Shown: positions 8,123-18,125 of the stretch, in pieces
Layout: each line of letters opens with the position of its first letter
How positions within the stretch are numbered: position 1 is the first letter of the stretch
Translations under genes and position numbers: made by a program
Source: Acidiphilium acidophilum
GTDB lineage: Bacteria; Pseudomonadota; Alphaproteobacteria; Acetobacterales; Acetobacteraceae
DNA: 64,000 bases
Direction: 5' to 3'
NCBI RefSeq assembly: GCF_033842475.1
Contig: NZ_JAWXYB010000018.1
Span: 3,575,653 to 3,639,652, forward strand
The notes under the pieces: generated by a model
Databases searched by the model: none
Told to the model about the DNA's origin: nothing
What the model saw: only the letters and a program-made list of their open reading frames with translations

Positions 8123-8548
8123 TCAGCTCCCGGCGGCATCCGTCATCCGGGCCAGCAGGTCCTTCAAGATCGGACCGATCCGCGCGAGTTCCGCAAGGTG
8201 GATGCTGGAGAGGGACGCGAGGCGCGCCTCACCTGCCTCGGTAAGGCGGAGAAAGACGCGGCGGCGGTCCGTGGTGTCGCTTTCGCGCGTGACGTAATCG
8301 GCGCGGACCAGGCGATCGACCAGTTCGACGGTGCTGTTGTGGTGCAGGACCAGAAAGGTCGCGAGGTCGGCGATGCTGGCGCCCCCGGTATGCTGGGCGT
8401 TCTTGATGCCAAGAAGGGCCTGGTGCTGGCGCGGCGTCAAACCGGCTTCACGTGCGGCAGTTTCGCTGAAGGAGAGGAACTCGCGCAGGGCGAAACGGAA
8501 GGCGGCGAGGGTTTGGTAATGCTGCTCGGTCAGGCGAGGTTCGGCCAT
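8123..8548 (-). CDS. MarR-family transcriptional regulator
   Basis: 141 residues from the ATG at 8548 (MAEPRLTEQHYQTLAAF). The winged helix spans about 40-110: the recognition helix is in the segment ASIADLATFLVLHHNSTVELVDRLV and the wing is TRESDTTDRRRVFLRLT. It is divergent from the ClC-type channel gene at 8634. A 7-3-7 palindrome at 8584-8600 sits in the shared promoter. Likely represses itself and the channel/HPP operon; the ligand is unknown. Confidence 0.9.
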   Translation of the reverse strand: MAEPRLTEQHYQTLAAFRFALREFLSFSETAAREAGLTPRQHQALLGIKNAQHTGGASIADLATFLVLHHNSTVELVDRLVRADYVTRESDTTDRRRVFLRLTEAGEARLASLSSIHLAELARIGPILKDLLARMTDAAGS

Positions 8549-8583
8549 GATTGTCTCTATCGCATGGAGCATGTTGCGGTAAT

Positions 8584-8600
8584 ATATCGTATCACGATAT
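8584..8600. promoter_or_regulatory. Palindrome ATATCGT-ATC-ACGATAT, probable MarR operator
   Basis: Perfect 7-bp arms with a 3-bp spacer in the 85-bp gap between the divergent MarR gene and the ClC gene, the usual layout for MarR autoregulation. Confidence 0.65.
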
Positions 8601-8633
8601 AACAGCGAAAACGCAGCCTTTGTCACCGGACCA

Positions 8634-10475
8634 TTGCACATGAACCTCACCAGCAAGCCACCCGCGGGCGTCACGTCGCTCGGGGATTTCACGACCGACC
8701 GGCGGCTGTTTCCGCTTTCGGCTTTGGCGGTGCTGGCCGGCACGTTCGGTGTCGCCGCGGGCTGGCTGCTGCTGCGCATGATCGGGTTGATCAACAATCT
8801 GGTCTATTACGGCATCTGGTCGGCGGCGATGCTGCCGCCCGGCGGGGCGGTGCATCATGGCCATATCGCGGCATGGACCATCCTGATCCCCGCAGCCGGT
8901 GCGGTGATCATCGGGATCATGGCGCGCTACGGGTCGGAGAAAATCCGGGGCCACGGCATTCCCGAGGCGATCGAGGCGATCATGCTCGGCGGCTCGAAAC
9001 TCGACTTCAAGGTGGCGATCCTCAAGCCGATTTCTTCGGCGATCTCGATCGGCACGGGCGGGCCGTTCGGGGCGGAAGGGCCGATCATCATGACCGGCGG
9101 TGCGGCGGCCTCGTTGATGGCACAATGCGTGTCGCTGACCGATGCGGAGCGCAAGACCCTGCTGGTCGCCGGGGCCTGTGCGGGCATGACGGCGGTGTTC
9201 GGCACCCCGGTCGCCGCGATCCTGCTGGCGATCGAGTTGCTCCTGTTCGAACTCAAGCCCCGCAGCCTTGTGCCGGTCGCGGTCGCCTGCATCACGGCGG
9301 CGATCGAACGGCGGTTCGTGCTCACGCCCGCGCCGCTGTTTCCTTATACCGGGTCGGTCACCGTCGATCCGCTCCACGCGCTCGGCTGGGTCGGGCTGGG
9401 GCTCGCCGCCGGGTTCGGCTCGGCGCTGCTGACGATCATGGTGTACGGCGCGGAAGACTATTTCGAGAAACTGCCGATCCACTGGATGTGGTGGCCCGTG
9501 CTCGGCGGCATCGTGGTCGGCATCGGCGGATTGATCGACCCGCTGGCCCTCGGCGTCGGCTATCCCGACATCGCGCATCTGCTGGCCGGCGCGCTGATCG
9601 GGGGGGCGGCGCTGCGCCTCGTTCTGGTCAAATCGGTGATCTGGGCGGTGGCGCTCGGCTCCGGCACGTCGGGCGGCGTGCTCGCGCCGCTGCTGATCAT
9701 GGGCGGGGCGCTCGGCGCGGTTGCCGCTCCCATCCTGCCACATGCCGCACCAGGCTTCTGGGCGGTGGTCGGCATGGCCGCGATGATGGGCGGCACCATG
9801 CGCGCGCCGCTGACCTCCACACTGTTCGCGGTCGAACTCACCGGCAATCACCTCATTCTGCTGCCGGTGATCACCGCGAGCATGGCCAGCATGGCGGTGA
9901 CCGTCCTGCTGATGAAGCGCTCGATCCTGACCGAAAAGATCGCGCGGCGCGGCCATCATCTGACCCGGGAATACAGTATCGATCCGCTCGCGGTCGCCCG
10001 CGCGCAGGACATCATGGCCTCCCCCGCCGAAACGCTGGCGGCGGACATGACCATCGATGCCGCCATCGCGTTCTTCCTCGGCGTGGACGCACAGCATCGC
10101 GCCTATCCGATCACCGATGAGGCGGGCCGCCCGATCGGGCTCGTCTCCCGCGCGGATATTCTGGCCTGGCTCGGCAACGCGGTGCCGCGTGAGACCTCGC
10201 TCGCCACCGCGACCGCCGGGCGCGCTCTGGTCACCGCCTGGAGCGGCGAGATGGCGATCACCATCGCAGCGCGCATGATCACGGACGATGCGCCGCGCAT
10301 TCCGGTGATCGACGATGCCGGTCGGCTTTGCGGCATCATTTCCCGGGCGGACCTGCTGCGGGTTCATCACCGCGTGGTCGCGGCGGAAACCAAGCGCGAG
10401 CGGTTCTTTCTGCGTCGGCGCGCGCGCAGGGAGACCACTGGCCTGCCGACGCAACCGGCCCTGGAGGATGCCTGA
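8634..10475 (+). CDS. ClC-family chloride channel/transporter with C-terminal CBS pair
   Basis: 613 residues; ATG at 8634, with a second ATG at 8640. The multi-span ClC domain (about 30-440) contains GHGIPEA, the gate motif GTGGPFGAEGPI with its glutamate, and GSGTSGGVLAPLL. Two CBS domains follow (about 455-590), a typical adenine-nucleotide regulatory module. It moves Cl- or related anions across the inner membrane; in acidophiles such proteins are linked to charge balance. The following HPP-CBS gene overlaps its stop (ATGCCTGA), so the two are translationally coupled. Chloride selectivity versus fluoride or nitrate cannot be told; the motif is not the fluoride-type one. Confidence 0.93.
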   Translation: MHMNLTSKPPAGVTSLGDFTTDRRLFPLSALAVLAGTFGVAAGWLLLRMIGLINNLVYYGIWSAAMLPPGGAVHHGHIAAWTILIPAAGAVIIGIMARYGSEKIRGHGIPEAIEAIMLGGSKLDFKVAILKPISSAISIGTGGPFGAEGPIIMTGGAAASLMAQCVSLTDAERKTLLVAGACAGMTAVFGTPVAAILLAIELLLFELKPRSLVPVAVACITAAIERRFVLTPAPLFPYTGSVTVDPLHALGWVGLGLAAGFGSALLTIMVYGAEDYFEKLPIHWMWWPVLGGIVVGIGGLIDPLALGVGYPDIAHLLAGALIGGAALRLVLVKSVIWAVALGSGTSGGVLAPLLIMGGALGAVAAPILPHAAPGFWAVVGMAAMMGGTMRAPLTSTLFAVELTGNHLILLPVITASMASMAVTVLLMKRSILTEKIARRGHHLTREYSIDPLAVARAQDIMASPAETLAADMTIDAAIAFFLGVDAQHRAYPITDEAGRPIGLVSRADILAWLGNAVPRETSLATATAGRALVTAWSGEMAITIAARMITDDAPRIPVIDDAGRLCGIISRADLLRVHHRVVAAETKRERFFLRRRARRETTGLPTQPALEDA

Positions 10476-11685
10476 CTCAGGTGATCATATTCCTGACTTG
10501 CAATTTATCGGAAATACCCTCACGCCGCCGCCAGATCCCTCGCTCAAGCATCCGGAGCCCGCCTTGTCTGTGTCCACCCGTGCAGCCCTGCCACGACGCA
10601 CCCTGATCCAACGGTTTCGCGACCTATCACCCCGGCTTTCGGGGGCAAACGCCTTCGATCGTCTGGTTGCCGTCTGCGGTGCCCTGGCCGGGATCGGGCT
10701 GACCGGATATTTATCATCGGTCATCGTGTTTCACGGGCTCCACGCGAGCATTCCGCTGCTGGTCGCACCGATCGGGGCTTCATCGGTCCTGCTGTTCGCG
10801 GTGCCGGCCAGCCCGATGGCGCAGCCATGGTCGATCATCGGCGGCAACACCCTGTCCGCGCTGGTCGGCGTCGCGGTCGGACGGCTCGTTCATGATCCGA
10901 TGCTGGCGGCGGCGCTGGCGGTGGCTCTGGCGATCGGTGTGATGTCCGCGATGCGCTGCCTCCATCCGCCGGGTGGCGCAGCGGCCCTGACCGCGATATT
11001 GGGTGGCCCGGCGGTGACCTCGGCCGGGTTCACGTTCGCCTTCGTGCCGATGGCGCTCAACTGTGTCGTGCTGGTCGCGATCGGCTGGCTGTTCCACAAG
11101 GTTTCGCGCCATTCCTACCCGCATCGTCCGGGTCCGGTCGCGGTGAGCACGCATGGCACCAGCGATCGTCCCGCACCGGTCCGGGTTGGTTTCCAGGCCG
11201 AGGACATCACCGGCGCGCTCGCCGATCTCGGGGAGACCTACGATATCGACCCCGACGATCTCGACCGCCTCCTGCGGCAGGTCGAAATCCGGGCATTCGA
11301 GCGCCGGCACGGCGAACTGCTCTGCGCCGAAATCATGTCGCGCGACGTCGTTCACATCGAGGCCGCTGCGCGGACCGGGACCGCCATTGCTTTGCTGCTC
11401 GATCACGACGTGAGGACACTGCCGGTGATCGACGGCTCGCGCCGCGTGGTCGGCATCATCGGATTGCGGGAGCTGGCGCGGCCGGGACGGGATGTCGGGG
11501 CGCTGATGTCAATTCCGACCATCACCCAGGCGCATCTCCCGGCCGCCGCATTGATCGCGCCGCTGACCGACGGGCGGAACCATGCTGTCGTCGTCGTCGA
11601 TGCCGAGGGTCGATTGGCCGGCATCGTGACCCAGACTGATCTTCTGGCCGCCGTAGCGAGCCGAGCGGGGAATTGCCGGTCGTAG
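10468..11685 (+). CDS. HPP-family integral membrane protein with CBS domains
   Basis: 405 residues from the ATG at 10468, which overlaps the ClC stop and has CTGGAGG in front. Four hydrophobic spans (about 70-220) include the family signature LHPPGGAAA at about 170. The C-terminal part (about 260-400) holds a CBS pair (AEIMSRDVVHIEA; THAH-type second repeat). HPP proteins are thought to be small anion transporters, with nitrite import shown for a plant homologue. Here the pairing with a ClC-CBS channel in one operon suggests joint anion handling under nucleotide control. The substrate is unknown. Confidence 0.88.
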   Translation: MPDSGDHIPDLQFIGNTLTPPPDPSLKHPEPALSVSTRAALPRRTLIQRFRDLSPRLSGANAFDRLVAVCGALAGIGLTGYLSSVIVFHGLHASIPLLVAPIGASSVLLFAVPASPMAQPWSIIGGNTLSALVGVAVGRLVHDPMLAAALAVALAIGVMSAMRCLHPPGGAAALTAILGGPAVTSAGFTFAFVPMALNCVVLVAIGWLFHKVSRHSYPHRPGPVAVSTHGTSDRPAPVRVGFQAEDITGALADLGETYDIDPDDLDRLLRQVEIRAFERRHGELLCAEIMSRDVVHIEAAARTGTAIALLLDHDVRTLPVIDGSRRVVGIIGLRELARPGRDVGALMSIPTITQAHLPAAALIAPLTDGRNHAVVVVDAEGRLAGIVTQTDLLAAVASRAGNCRS

Positions 11686-11686
11686 A

Positions 11687-11987
11687 TGGATACCCAGAGC
11701 GGCGGGGTCGCGAAAGGAACTTGTTTCAGATCGGTCTTTCGCGGGGTATCAGCGCGAAACTCCATTCGATGCGTACCGCGCGCGACGAGACGATCCGCAG
11801 CGCGTCCGGTCGAGATCTGGTTCCGGTCAAATCCGCCATGATCGAAGACGAAATGGCCAAGCTCGGACTCAATCTGAGCCGAAGGTCTCACGCGCCCGGC
11901 AAGCGTGTCATCCGTGATGCCTATACGGCAGGGCAGGAAGCCGGCGAACGATTCGAGTTCATGCCCGGTATCACCGCCGCGGCCTGA
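11687..11987 (+). pseudogene. C-terminal fragment resembling DUF2786/DUF7168 proteins
   Basis: The frame encodes ASGRDLVPVKSAMIEDEMAKLGL followed by Arg-rich sequence and AYTAGQEAGERFEF near the end. This resembles the C-terminal half of DUF2786-type proteins found on plasmids and islands. The N-terminal half is absent, so this is probably a remnant rather than a gene. An ATG at 11770 could in principle start a 72-residue product. Confidence 0.4.
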
Positions 11988-12098
11988 CGTCATGAACCCG
12001 GCCTGGGCGACGGCAACGCCGGGTCCGGTCCCGGCACCGACATGACGCCCTGACCCGCGACGTTGATAATGCCGGATGAGGTTGGTTGAGTTTCAGCC

Positions 12099-12300
12099 AT
12101 GTCATACCGGACCCTGAACCCGATCCATCTGCGGACGGCGCTCGCGGATATCGAACCGTCGATATGGCGGCAGTTGATCGTCCCACTGACCTCGATCTTG
12201 CCCAGATGCACGTGGTCATTCAGGCACCCAGAGATTGGCTGCCTGGATTACCACCTTCACGAGTTCATGGTCGGCGCGGTAGTACCTCGACGCACGCACT
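12099..12300 (+). pseudogene. Decayed pRiA4b ORF-3-like / IS1096 TnpR-type fragment
   Basis: Starts with an ATG followed by LRTALADIEPSIWRQLIVP, the recognisable N-terminus of plasmid pRiA4b ORF-3-like proteins. The continuing similarity (LAQMHVVIQA, then LDYHLHEFMVG) switches between two frames, so at least two frameshifts have occurred. A mobile-element relic. Bases 12300-12427 hold nothing else that I recognise. Confidence 0.6.
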
Positions 12301-12427
12301 CGCTTTCCTTCGCGTCGTTCGGTTCTCCCCGTTGCCGCGGGAATGCTGAATGTCAGTTTCGTACGTATAGCTAATGCGAATTGAACCCTGGATTTTGATC
12401 GTGTCCCGACTTGGGCGATGGTAGTGC

Positions 12428-15400
12428 ATGTCGACATCAGCCGAAACCGTCCGAAGCGTATTGCGATCGTGGATCGCTTGCGAGGTCTTGTCCCCGCAAA
12501 TCACCAAGGGAAACGGGTGGAGCGATCTCGCCTGTGACCGCGGCGGACAGATACGCAACCGGAAAACGGATGCCCATGACGGACCTACCCTCTGGCAGCC
12601 ACCGCAGGACGGTGACCCGACGCCGTGGCCAATCCTGACCGAAGGCCAAAGAGGTGGCCAGGGCGGAACCCAAGGTCCTGAAAGTCCATCTGATCTTTTA
12701 CCAACGGTTATCGAGGCCGGAAATCTCCCCGACCGAAGGCGCCGGCCCTGGTATTCGATCATTCTGGCTGCGATGCCGGCACGGGAATCATTCAAGAGAC
12801 TGGATGAGTTTTTTGCCGACGAGGCGGATGAGGACCAAACCAGCCGTCCTTTGTCCGGATACGTCGTTGCGGCTTCCGTAACGCTCGACGAGTGGGGCAT
12901 CATTGTCCCGGACAGTCTCGCAATCAGTAGCTTTTGCTGGGGCTTCGGCCGCCTTTCAACGGACGGCACCCCGGATGGCCTGTCTGACTGGCTCACCGAG
13001 GAACGGGGTCTAAAATTACAGTTCGCCGATCTCTTGAGCCCGCGTGGTTCGGACGGACAGCCTCGGTCATTGAGCTGGGCCGACCTGCGCGGTGTATCCC
13101 GTGCGCTGGTCACTGAACTCGGAATTCCCGACGACCTCCAGATCCTCACTCCTTGCGTTATCGAGATGGTCAGTCGTGACCCGCCGGCAACCGATATTCT
13201 TTCGAGTTTTTACCTGTCGGACCTGTCCAGGGTTCTCAACGATATCGAAACCGGGACTGCGACCGGGGCCGCCGCCTCATATCTCGGTCTCGACCCCCCG
13301 ACCGCTCCGTGGGATTGCCTCAGCGACAGGCTGAAATTGTCGCAATTGCTGGAGCCCGATCTGTTCCCTCTGGGGCGATGGCCGGGAAATGGTCTTCATC
13401 CCCTGACCCTCCTGCAACAGGCGGCGGTCAATGCAATCGTGCGGGACCTGAGCGTGAACGGCCTCGCTGCGGTCAACGGGCCGCCGGGCACAGGCAAAAC
13501 GACCTTGCTGCGAGACGTCGTGGCCCATGTAATTATCACGCGCGCCGAGCACCTGGCCGCCATTGCATGTCCCTGGGATGATCTGGGCAATATCGACCTC
13601 ACGGACTTCGCGATCGTGGTTGCCAGTAGCAATAATGCGGCCGTTGAAAATATCAGCCTTGAGCTGCCTGTGCGCGAAAAGGCCCTCGATCCCTCGATTT
13701 GGAACGAGGGCGGCCTGGATTATTTCGGACACACAGCGACCGCCCTTCTCAATCTGCCCAAGGATGCACGCGATGCCCAGCGAGCCTGGGGTCTGATCGC
13801 CGCCAGGTTGGGTAATGCCGATAACCGGCGTCATTTTTTGGAGAAGTTCTGGTGGGACACCGATTGGGGACTGAACGATTGGTTCAACCGCATCGTCTCA
13901 CCAGACCTGCCGCGCCCTCACCCGCCCGGCAAGCTGGCTCAGCTTGATCCACCATTACGACCGCCCCAAGCGAAACAGGCCTGGAAAAAGACCCGCGCGG
14001 AGTTTTTACGGGCATTGGCAACATGCCGCCGACTACGTGCCGAACTCGCCGATATTGCCAAAACCGATGAGTCTCTGCGTTGCTGTGAAACGCGTCTCCC
14101 CGGCATCAGAGCCGAAGCGCTGCGAACGCAGTACGATCTGAAATCGGCGCGCAAGGCGCTGTCGGCAGCGCAGCACCACCACGCAGAATTACTGGCCGAA
14201 GAAGGGACATTGAATATCAGGCTGGCGGCTCTGACGACAATCCAACCATCTTGGTTCAGCCGGCACCTGAAAACCCCCTCATGGCGAACGCATGAGACAG
14301 CGATCCGCCGTCTAGTGGATGAACTGGGGGATCTGACACAAGCGCTGAAGCTGGCCAGGATTAATATCACGGCGGCCAAGGATGAGGAGGAACGCCTGGC
14401 TCGTTCGTGCGCCGCGATCGAAGCGCAGTTGAAAGGCGTGGAGGACGAGATCGTTGTCCTCCGTCATAAACGGATTGAAGCGGGAGAGGATCTCGGGAAC
14501 TCATATCCAGGACCGGAGTTCTGGTCCCAACCCGACGACAGTTTCTATCGATCGAGCCCCTGGAATGGAGGACGGTTCAAGGCTGCGCGTGATGCGCTGT
14601 TCATGGCGGCGATCCGCTTGCAGCGCGCCTTCATAGTAGCCGGCGCCTCGAAGCTGAAACCTTCTCTCAATATTACCGCAAAAGCCGCCTCCGGCAACCA
14701 GAACGCCCCACGACCGACCGCACGGGACTGGGGAGTGTTCTTCCTCCTTGTTCCTGTCGTATCGACGACCTTCGCCTCGGTTGGCCGGATGTTCCAGGAT
14801 TTCGGAGCGGGATCGATCGGCTGGTTAATGATCGACGAAGCCGGACAGGCCGCGCCTCACCAGGCAGTCGGTGCGATCTGGCGGGCCCGCCGCACGGTCG
14901 TCATCGGCGATCCACTCCAGATCGAGCCTATCACGAGCATACCTCCTCGGACGATGCGGCTGATCTTCAAAAGCGAGGGAATCGACCCCGTACCCTGGAG
15001 CGCACCACGAGATTCGGTCCAGACACTCGCAGACCGGGCAAGCCAAATCCAGGGCCGATTTCCGCTCGAGGATGGCAGCGAGGAAAACGATCCCCGCACG
15101 ACCGGGATCCCCTGCTGGTCCATCGCCGATGCGATCAGCCGATGTTCGATCTCGCAAACCGTATTGCCTATGCGAGTCGAATGGTTTTCGCGACAGAGCC
15201 CGGTACGTCAGCCATTGGTGACCTGCTCGGCGGCTCGGCCTAGATCGATGTCGACGCCCCATCGAGCGACACGTGGGTTTACGAAGAAGGCGAACTCATC
15301 GCTCGCACGATCGCGGAGCTTTGTAACTGTCTTCGGAATCCGCCGGATCTTTATGTGATTTCGCCATTCCGGATGCCGGCGGTACGATTGCGATCGCTGC

Positions 15401-15783
15401 TCTTACAGACCCGGGATATTCTACCTGACCGTCCGGCCCGGGACCGCGAAGCATGGGTGGAAAGCCGGGTCGGAACTGTCCATACCTTCCAAGGCAAGGA
15501 AGCTGAAGCGGTCATCCTGATGTTGGGCGCCGGGCGAGGTGCAAAGGCCGGCTCACGTAGCTGGGCAGGTGGCACGCCGAACCTGCTAAATGTCGCCGCA
15601 AGCCGGGCCAGACGGAGGCTCTACATCGTTGGGAATCGCCAGGAATGGCAAGGTGCTGGTGTATTCGGAGAGGCGGTAAATCTGCTTGACGTCAAAGATG
15701 GACCGGCCTGGTTGAATGTTGCACTCGCAAGCCGTGGACCGGATGTGATGTCGCTCCTCAAGGTGAAGAGGGACGGAGAATGA
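12428..15783 (+). pseudogene. SF1 (UPF1/DNA2-like) helicase/ATPase gene, broken by a frameshift and a stop
   Basis: The first frame runs 12428-15358. Walker A is GPPGTGKTTLL (about residue 355). A long helical insertion follows (about 490-700). Walker B is MIDEAGQAAPHQA (about 800) and motif III is VVIGDPLQIEP. Near 15112 the coding continues in another frame (MFDLANRIAYASRMVF), then meets an in-frame TAG at 15241-15243. It resumes to 15783 with FQGKEAEAVILML and NVAASRARRRLYIVGN (motifs V/VI). One lost or gained base plus one nonsense change inactivate a roughly 1,115-residue protein. The original role is unknown; large single-protein ATPases of this kind often occur in defence islands. Confidence 0.85.
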
Positions 15784-15965
15784 GGACTGACCCCAACGTT
15801 CGAAAGGAATTGGGGTCAAATTTAATTCGCCGATCGTTTTGAAAGGGTCTAATATATAGGGATCGTCCCCGCTTTCAGGGCCGATCAATGCCTGGTGATC
15901 GGGCGTTCGTGCGGCACCGCCCATTGCCATAAGAATCCGCTGCCGCGAAGCTTGAGGAGGTCCAA

Positions 15966-16667
15966 ATGAGAGTCAAGGATATCATGACCGTCGGGCCGTT
16001 GACCGTAAGCCCCGATGCCACCATTGCTGACGCAGCCAATATGATGCTCGCCCACAGTTTGTCGGCGCTTGCGGTTGTCGATCGCGACATGGTTCTGCTC
16101 GGTATCGTGAGCGATGGCGATCTGCTTCATCGCCCCGAACTCGAGACCGCGCCAGAGATCGGCTGGTGGCGCAGCGTCCTCTCTCCAGCAGCTTCCGCGC
16201 GTGCCTTCACAAAGACACGGGGTCCCCGCGTAGGCGAGGTGATGACCGAAATCGTTACCACGGTTGCACCCGATACGAGCCTGACCGAAGCTGTCGATTT
16301 GATGGAAGTGCTTGGGATTGAACAACTGCCGGTCGTTCATGACGGCATTCTATCCGGCATGCTATCCCGGCGCGATGTTCTTTCCGCCCTGGTCAACCGT
16401 ATCGGAACCGTCCGTGACATGACATTGCCGGATGACCTCATCGCATCGCAAATCCGGGCTTCGATCGATCAGTCCAAATGGACTCATCCGGGAAATATCG
16501 TGATCAAGGTTGAGGCTGGTGTCGTCCATCTCGGCGGTACTGTGTCCAGCGATGCAGAACGCAAGGCGTTGCACGTGATCGCCGAAAACACCACCGGCGT
16601 TGTGAGCGTCGGGGACAATCTGGAGCTGATTAACCCGGTCGCAGGATTTGCCTATGGGATCGTCTGA
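15966..16667 (+). CDS. CBS-pair and BON domain protein
   Basis: 233 residues, with a strong GAGGAGG ribosome site before the ATG. CBS repeats span about 1-60 (MRVKDIMTVGPLTVSPDATI) and 75-140 (VGEVMTEIVTTVAPDTSL). A BON domain spans about 155-220 (IVIKVEAGVVHLGGTVSSDAERKAL). No signal peptide, so cytoplasmic. CBS domains bind adenine nucleotides and BON domains may contact phospholipids. Such proteins are common in alphaproteobacteria but uncharacterised. Monocistronic. Confidence 0.92.
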   Translation: MRVKDIMTVGPLTVSPDATIADAANMMLAHSLSALAVVDRDMVLLGIVSDGDLLHRPELETAPEIGWWRSVLSPAASARAFTKTRGPRVGEVMTEIVTTVAPDTSLTEAVDLMEVLGIEQLPVVHDGILSGMLSRRDVLSALVNRIGTVRDMTLPDDLIASQIRASIDQSKWTHPGNIVIKVEAGVVHLGGTVSSDAERKALHVIAENTTGVVSVGDNLELINPVAGFAYGIV

Positions 16668-17089
16668 ACGAGGGATCGGCTTGGGACGGGCCTATCACGA
16701 ATTCGTAAATGTGCGCGATTGAGCCGCTCAGCAACAAGTTGCCCACGTAGACATTGGCATATCTCGACGCGTTGAATGATCGGATGGATCATCACGGGAA
16801 TGATACTCCCGGTCGATCGTGCGGCACATCTCCTCATGTGGACTCCTGCGGCGCGGGCGGGAGTCGAGCAACGAGATCGCGGTTCGTGTGGGCGGTTGGT
16901 GGAGACCGGCTCGCTGGTTATCCTCAACTCGGCGGCACCTTCGCGCGGGTGATTGCGATCCATCGGTGTCTCTCAGCCCATCTCGTGTGGCGAGATAGTT
17001 GGGGCGCTGGCGTAATACCCGCCAGCTTCCTGTCAGGGACGTCGGATTTGTAACCCCACAGGACATGACGAGGTCAAGTAAACCGGTCG

Positions 17090-17290
17090 CGCGCAACGTC
17101 ACCGAGGTCTTGGGCCAACAGGCGAGGACGTATCGGCTGGATTTTTCATCCATCCGGTGATCGCCATCGACAGCGAGACCGAGGCGGTGCTCGGCCTGAT
17201 CGACACGAAGATATGGACCCGGTCCGATGAATTCGACGCGACATCTGCGCGCGAGCGGACAGTGGAAGACAAGGAGAGCATGCGATTTCC
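17090..17290 (+). pseudogene. IS4-family (Tn5-like) transposase fragment
   Basis: The frame reads GFFIHPVIAIDSETEAVLGLIDTKIWTR, then SARERTVEDKES, typical of the central part of IS4/Tn5-like transposases up to the catalytic lysine-glutamate region. Neither the N-terminal nor the C-terminal thirds are present. The flanking stretch 16668-17090 has no gene that I can support. Confidence 0.5.
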
Positions 17291-17362
17291 GCTCCATCGC
17301 CCCGAAACATGCAGCGAATCTAATCAGTTTATCACAGACCGGTGCAATTCACGAATAGAGCC

Positions 17363-18124
17363 CTAAAATTGAACCCCCCGGGTCAGCGCGCCATCGACCA
17401 CCAGATTAGTACCCGTGATAAAACTTGCGGCCGGGCTGGCCAGGAACACCACCGCGCGCGCCATTTCCTCGGGCTTTCCCATCCGACCGGTCGGATTCAG
17501 TGCGAGGGCCTCGCGGTAAAATTCGGGCTTGTCGCGCTCGATTTTCTCCCAGACACCACCTTCGAAATACGTGTTGCCCGGCGAAAGGGCGTTGACCCGG
17601 ATGCCCTTGGCAGCAAGCTGGTACGACAGACCCTTGGCGTAATGAATCAGTGCCGCCTTGAACACCCCATAGGGACCGGCCGCGAAATCGACCTCGCGGC
17701 CCGAGACGGAGGAGATCACCACGATGGCTCCGGCGCCGGAGACTTCGAGGGCGGGTATCGCGGCATCGACGGCGTGGACCGTGCCCATCATGTCGATTTC
17801 GAATTCGGCACGCCAGGAAGGCTCGTCCTGTCCGATCGCCAAAGCCGAGACGTTGGAGACCAGGATATCGAGCCCGCCAAATTCCTCAGTGACATCGCGC
17901 ACCCAGGCGCCAAGGGCGGGGCCATCCGAGACATCGACCGCGCGGCCGGTTGCGCGCACGCCGTGCTGCGCCAATGCGACCACCGCGGTCGCGACTTCGG
18001 CGGCGTTGCGCGCGCAGATCGCGACATCTGCCCCCTCGGCCGCGAAATGTTCGGCGACCGAGCGGCCGATGCCCTTGGTGCCGCCGGTGATCAGGGCGCG
18101 TTTACCGCGCAGGCCGAGGTCCAT
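17363..18124 (-). CDS. Short-chain dehydrogenase/reductase
   Basis: 253 residues. Cofactor motif TGGTKGIG (13-20), NAG-like motif replaced by SNVSA (about 91), catalytic Ser in VISSVSGRE (about 140) and YGVFK (about 152-156) as the active Tyr/Lys. C-terminal consensus FITGTNLVVDGALTRG. NAD(P)-dependent oxidoreductase, cytoplasmic. It starts one base downstream of the acetamidase-like gene's stop on the same strand, so the two are one operon. The substrate is unknown. Confidence 0.92.
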   Translation of the reverse strand: MDLGLRGKRALITGGTKGIGRSVAEHFAAEGADVAICARNAAEVATAVVALAQHGVRATGRAVDVSDGPALGAWVRDVTEEFGGLDILVSNVSALAIGQDEPSWRAEFEIDMMGTVHAVDAAIPALEVSGAGAIVVISSVSGREVDFAAGPYGVFKAALIHYAKGLSYQLAAKGIRVNALSPGNTYFEGGVWEKIERDKPEFYREALALNPTGRMGKPEEMARAVVFLASPAASFITGTNLVVDGALTRGVQF

Positions 18125-18125
18125 G

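Noticed and set aside
8592..10454. 620-residue minus-strand frame
   Set aside because: Antisense of the ClC gene; Arg/Asp/His/Gln-rich shadow typical of GC-rich codons.
16668..17090. Possible gene on the minus strand (16728-17297)
   Set aside because: Runs across an IS4-type transposase relic on the other strand, and the product has no coherent features.
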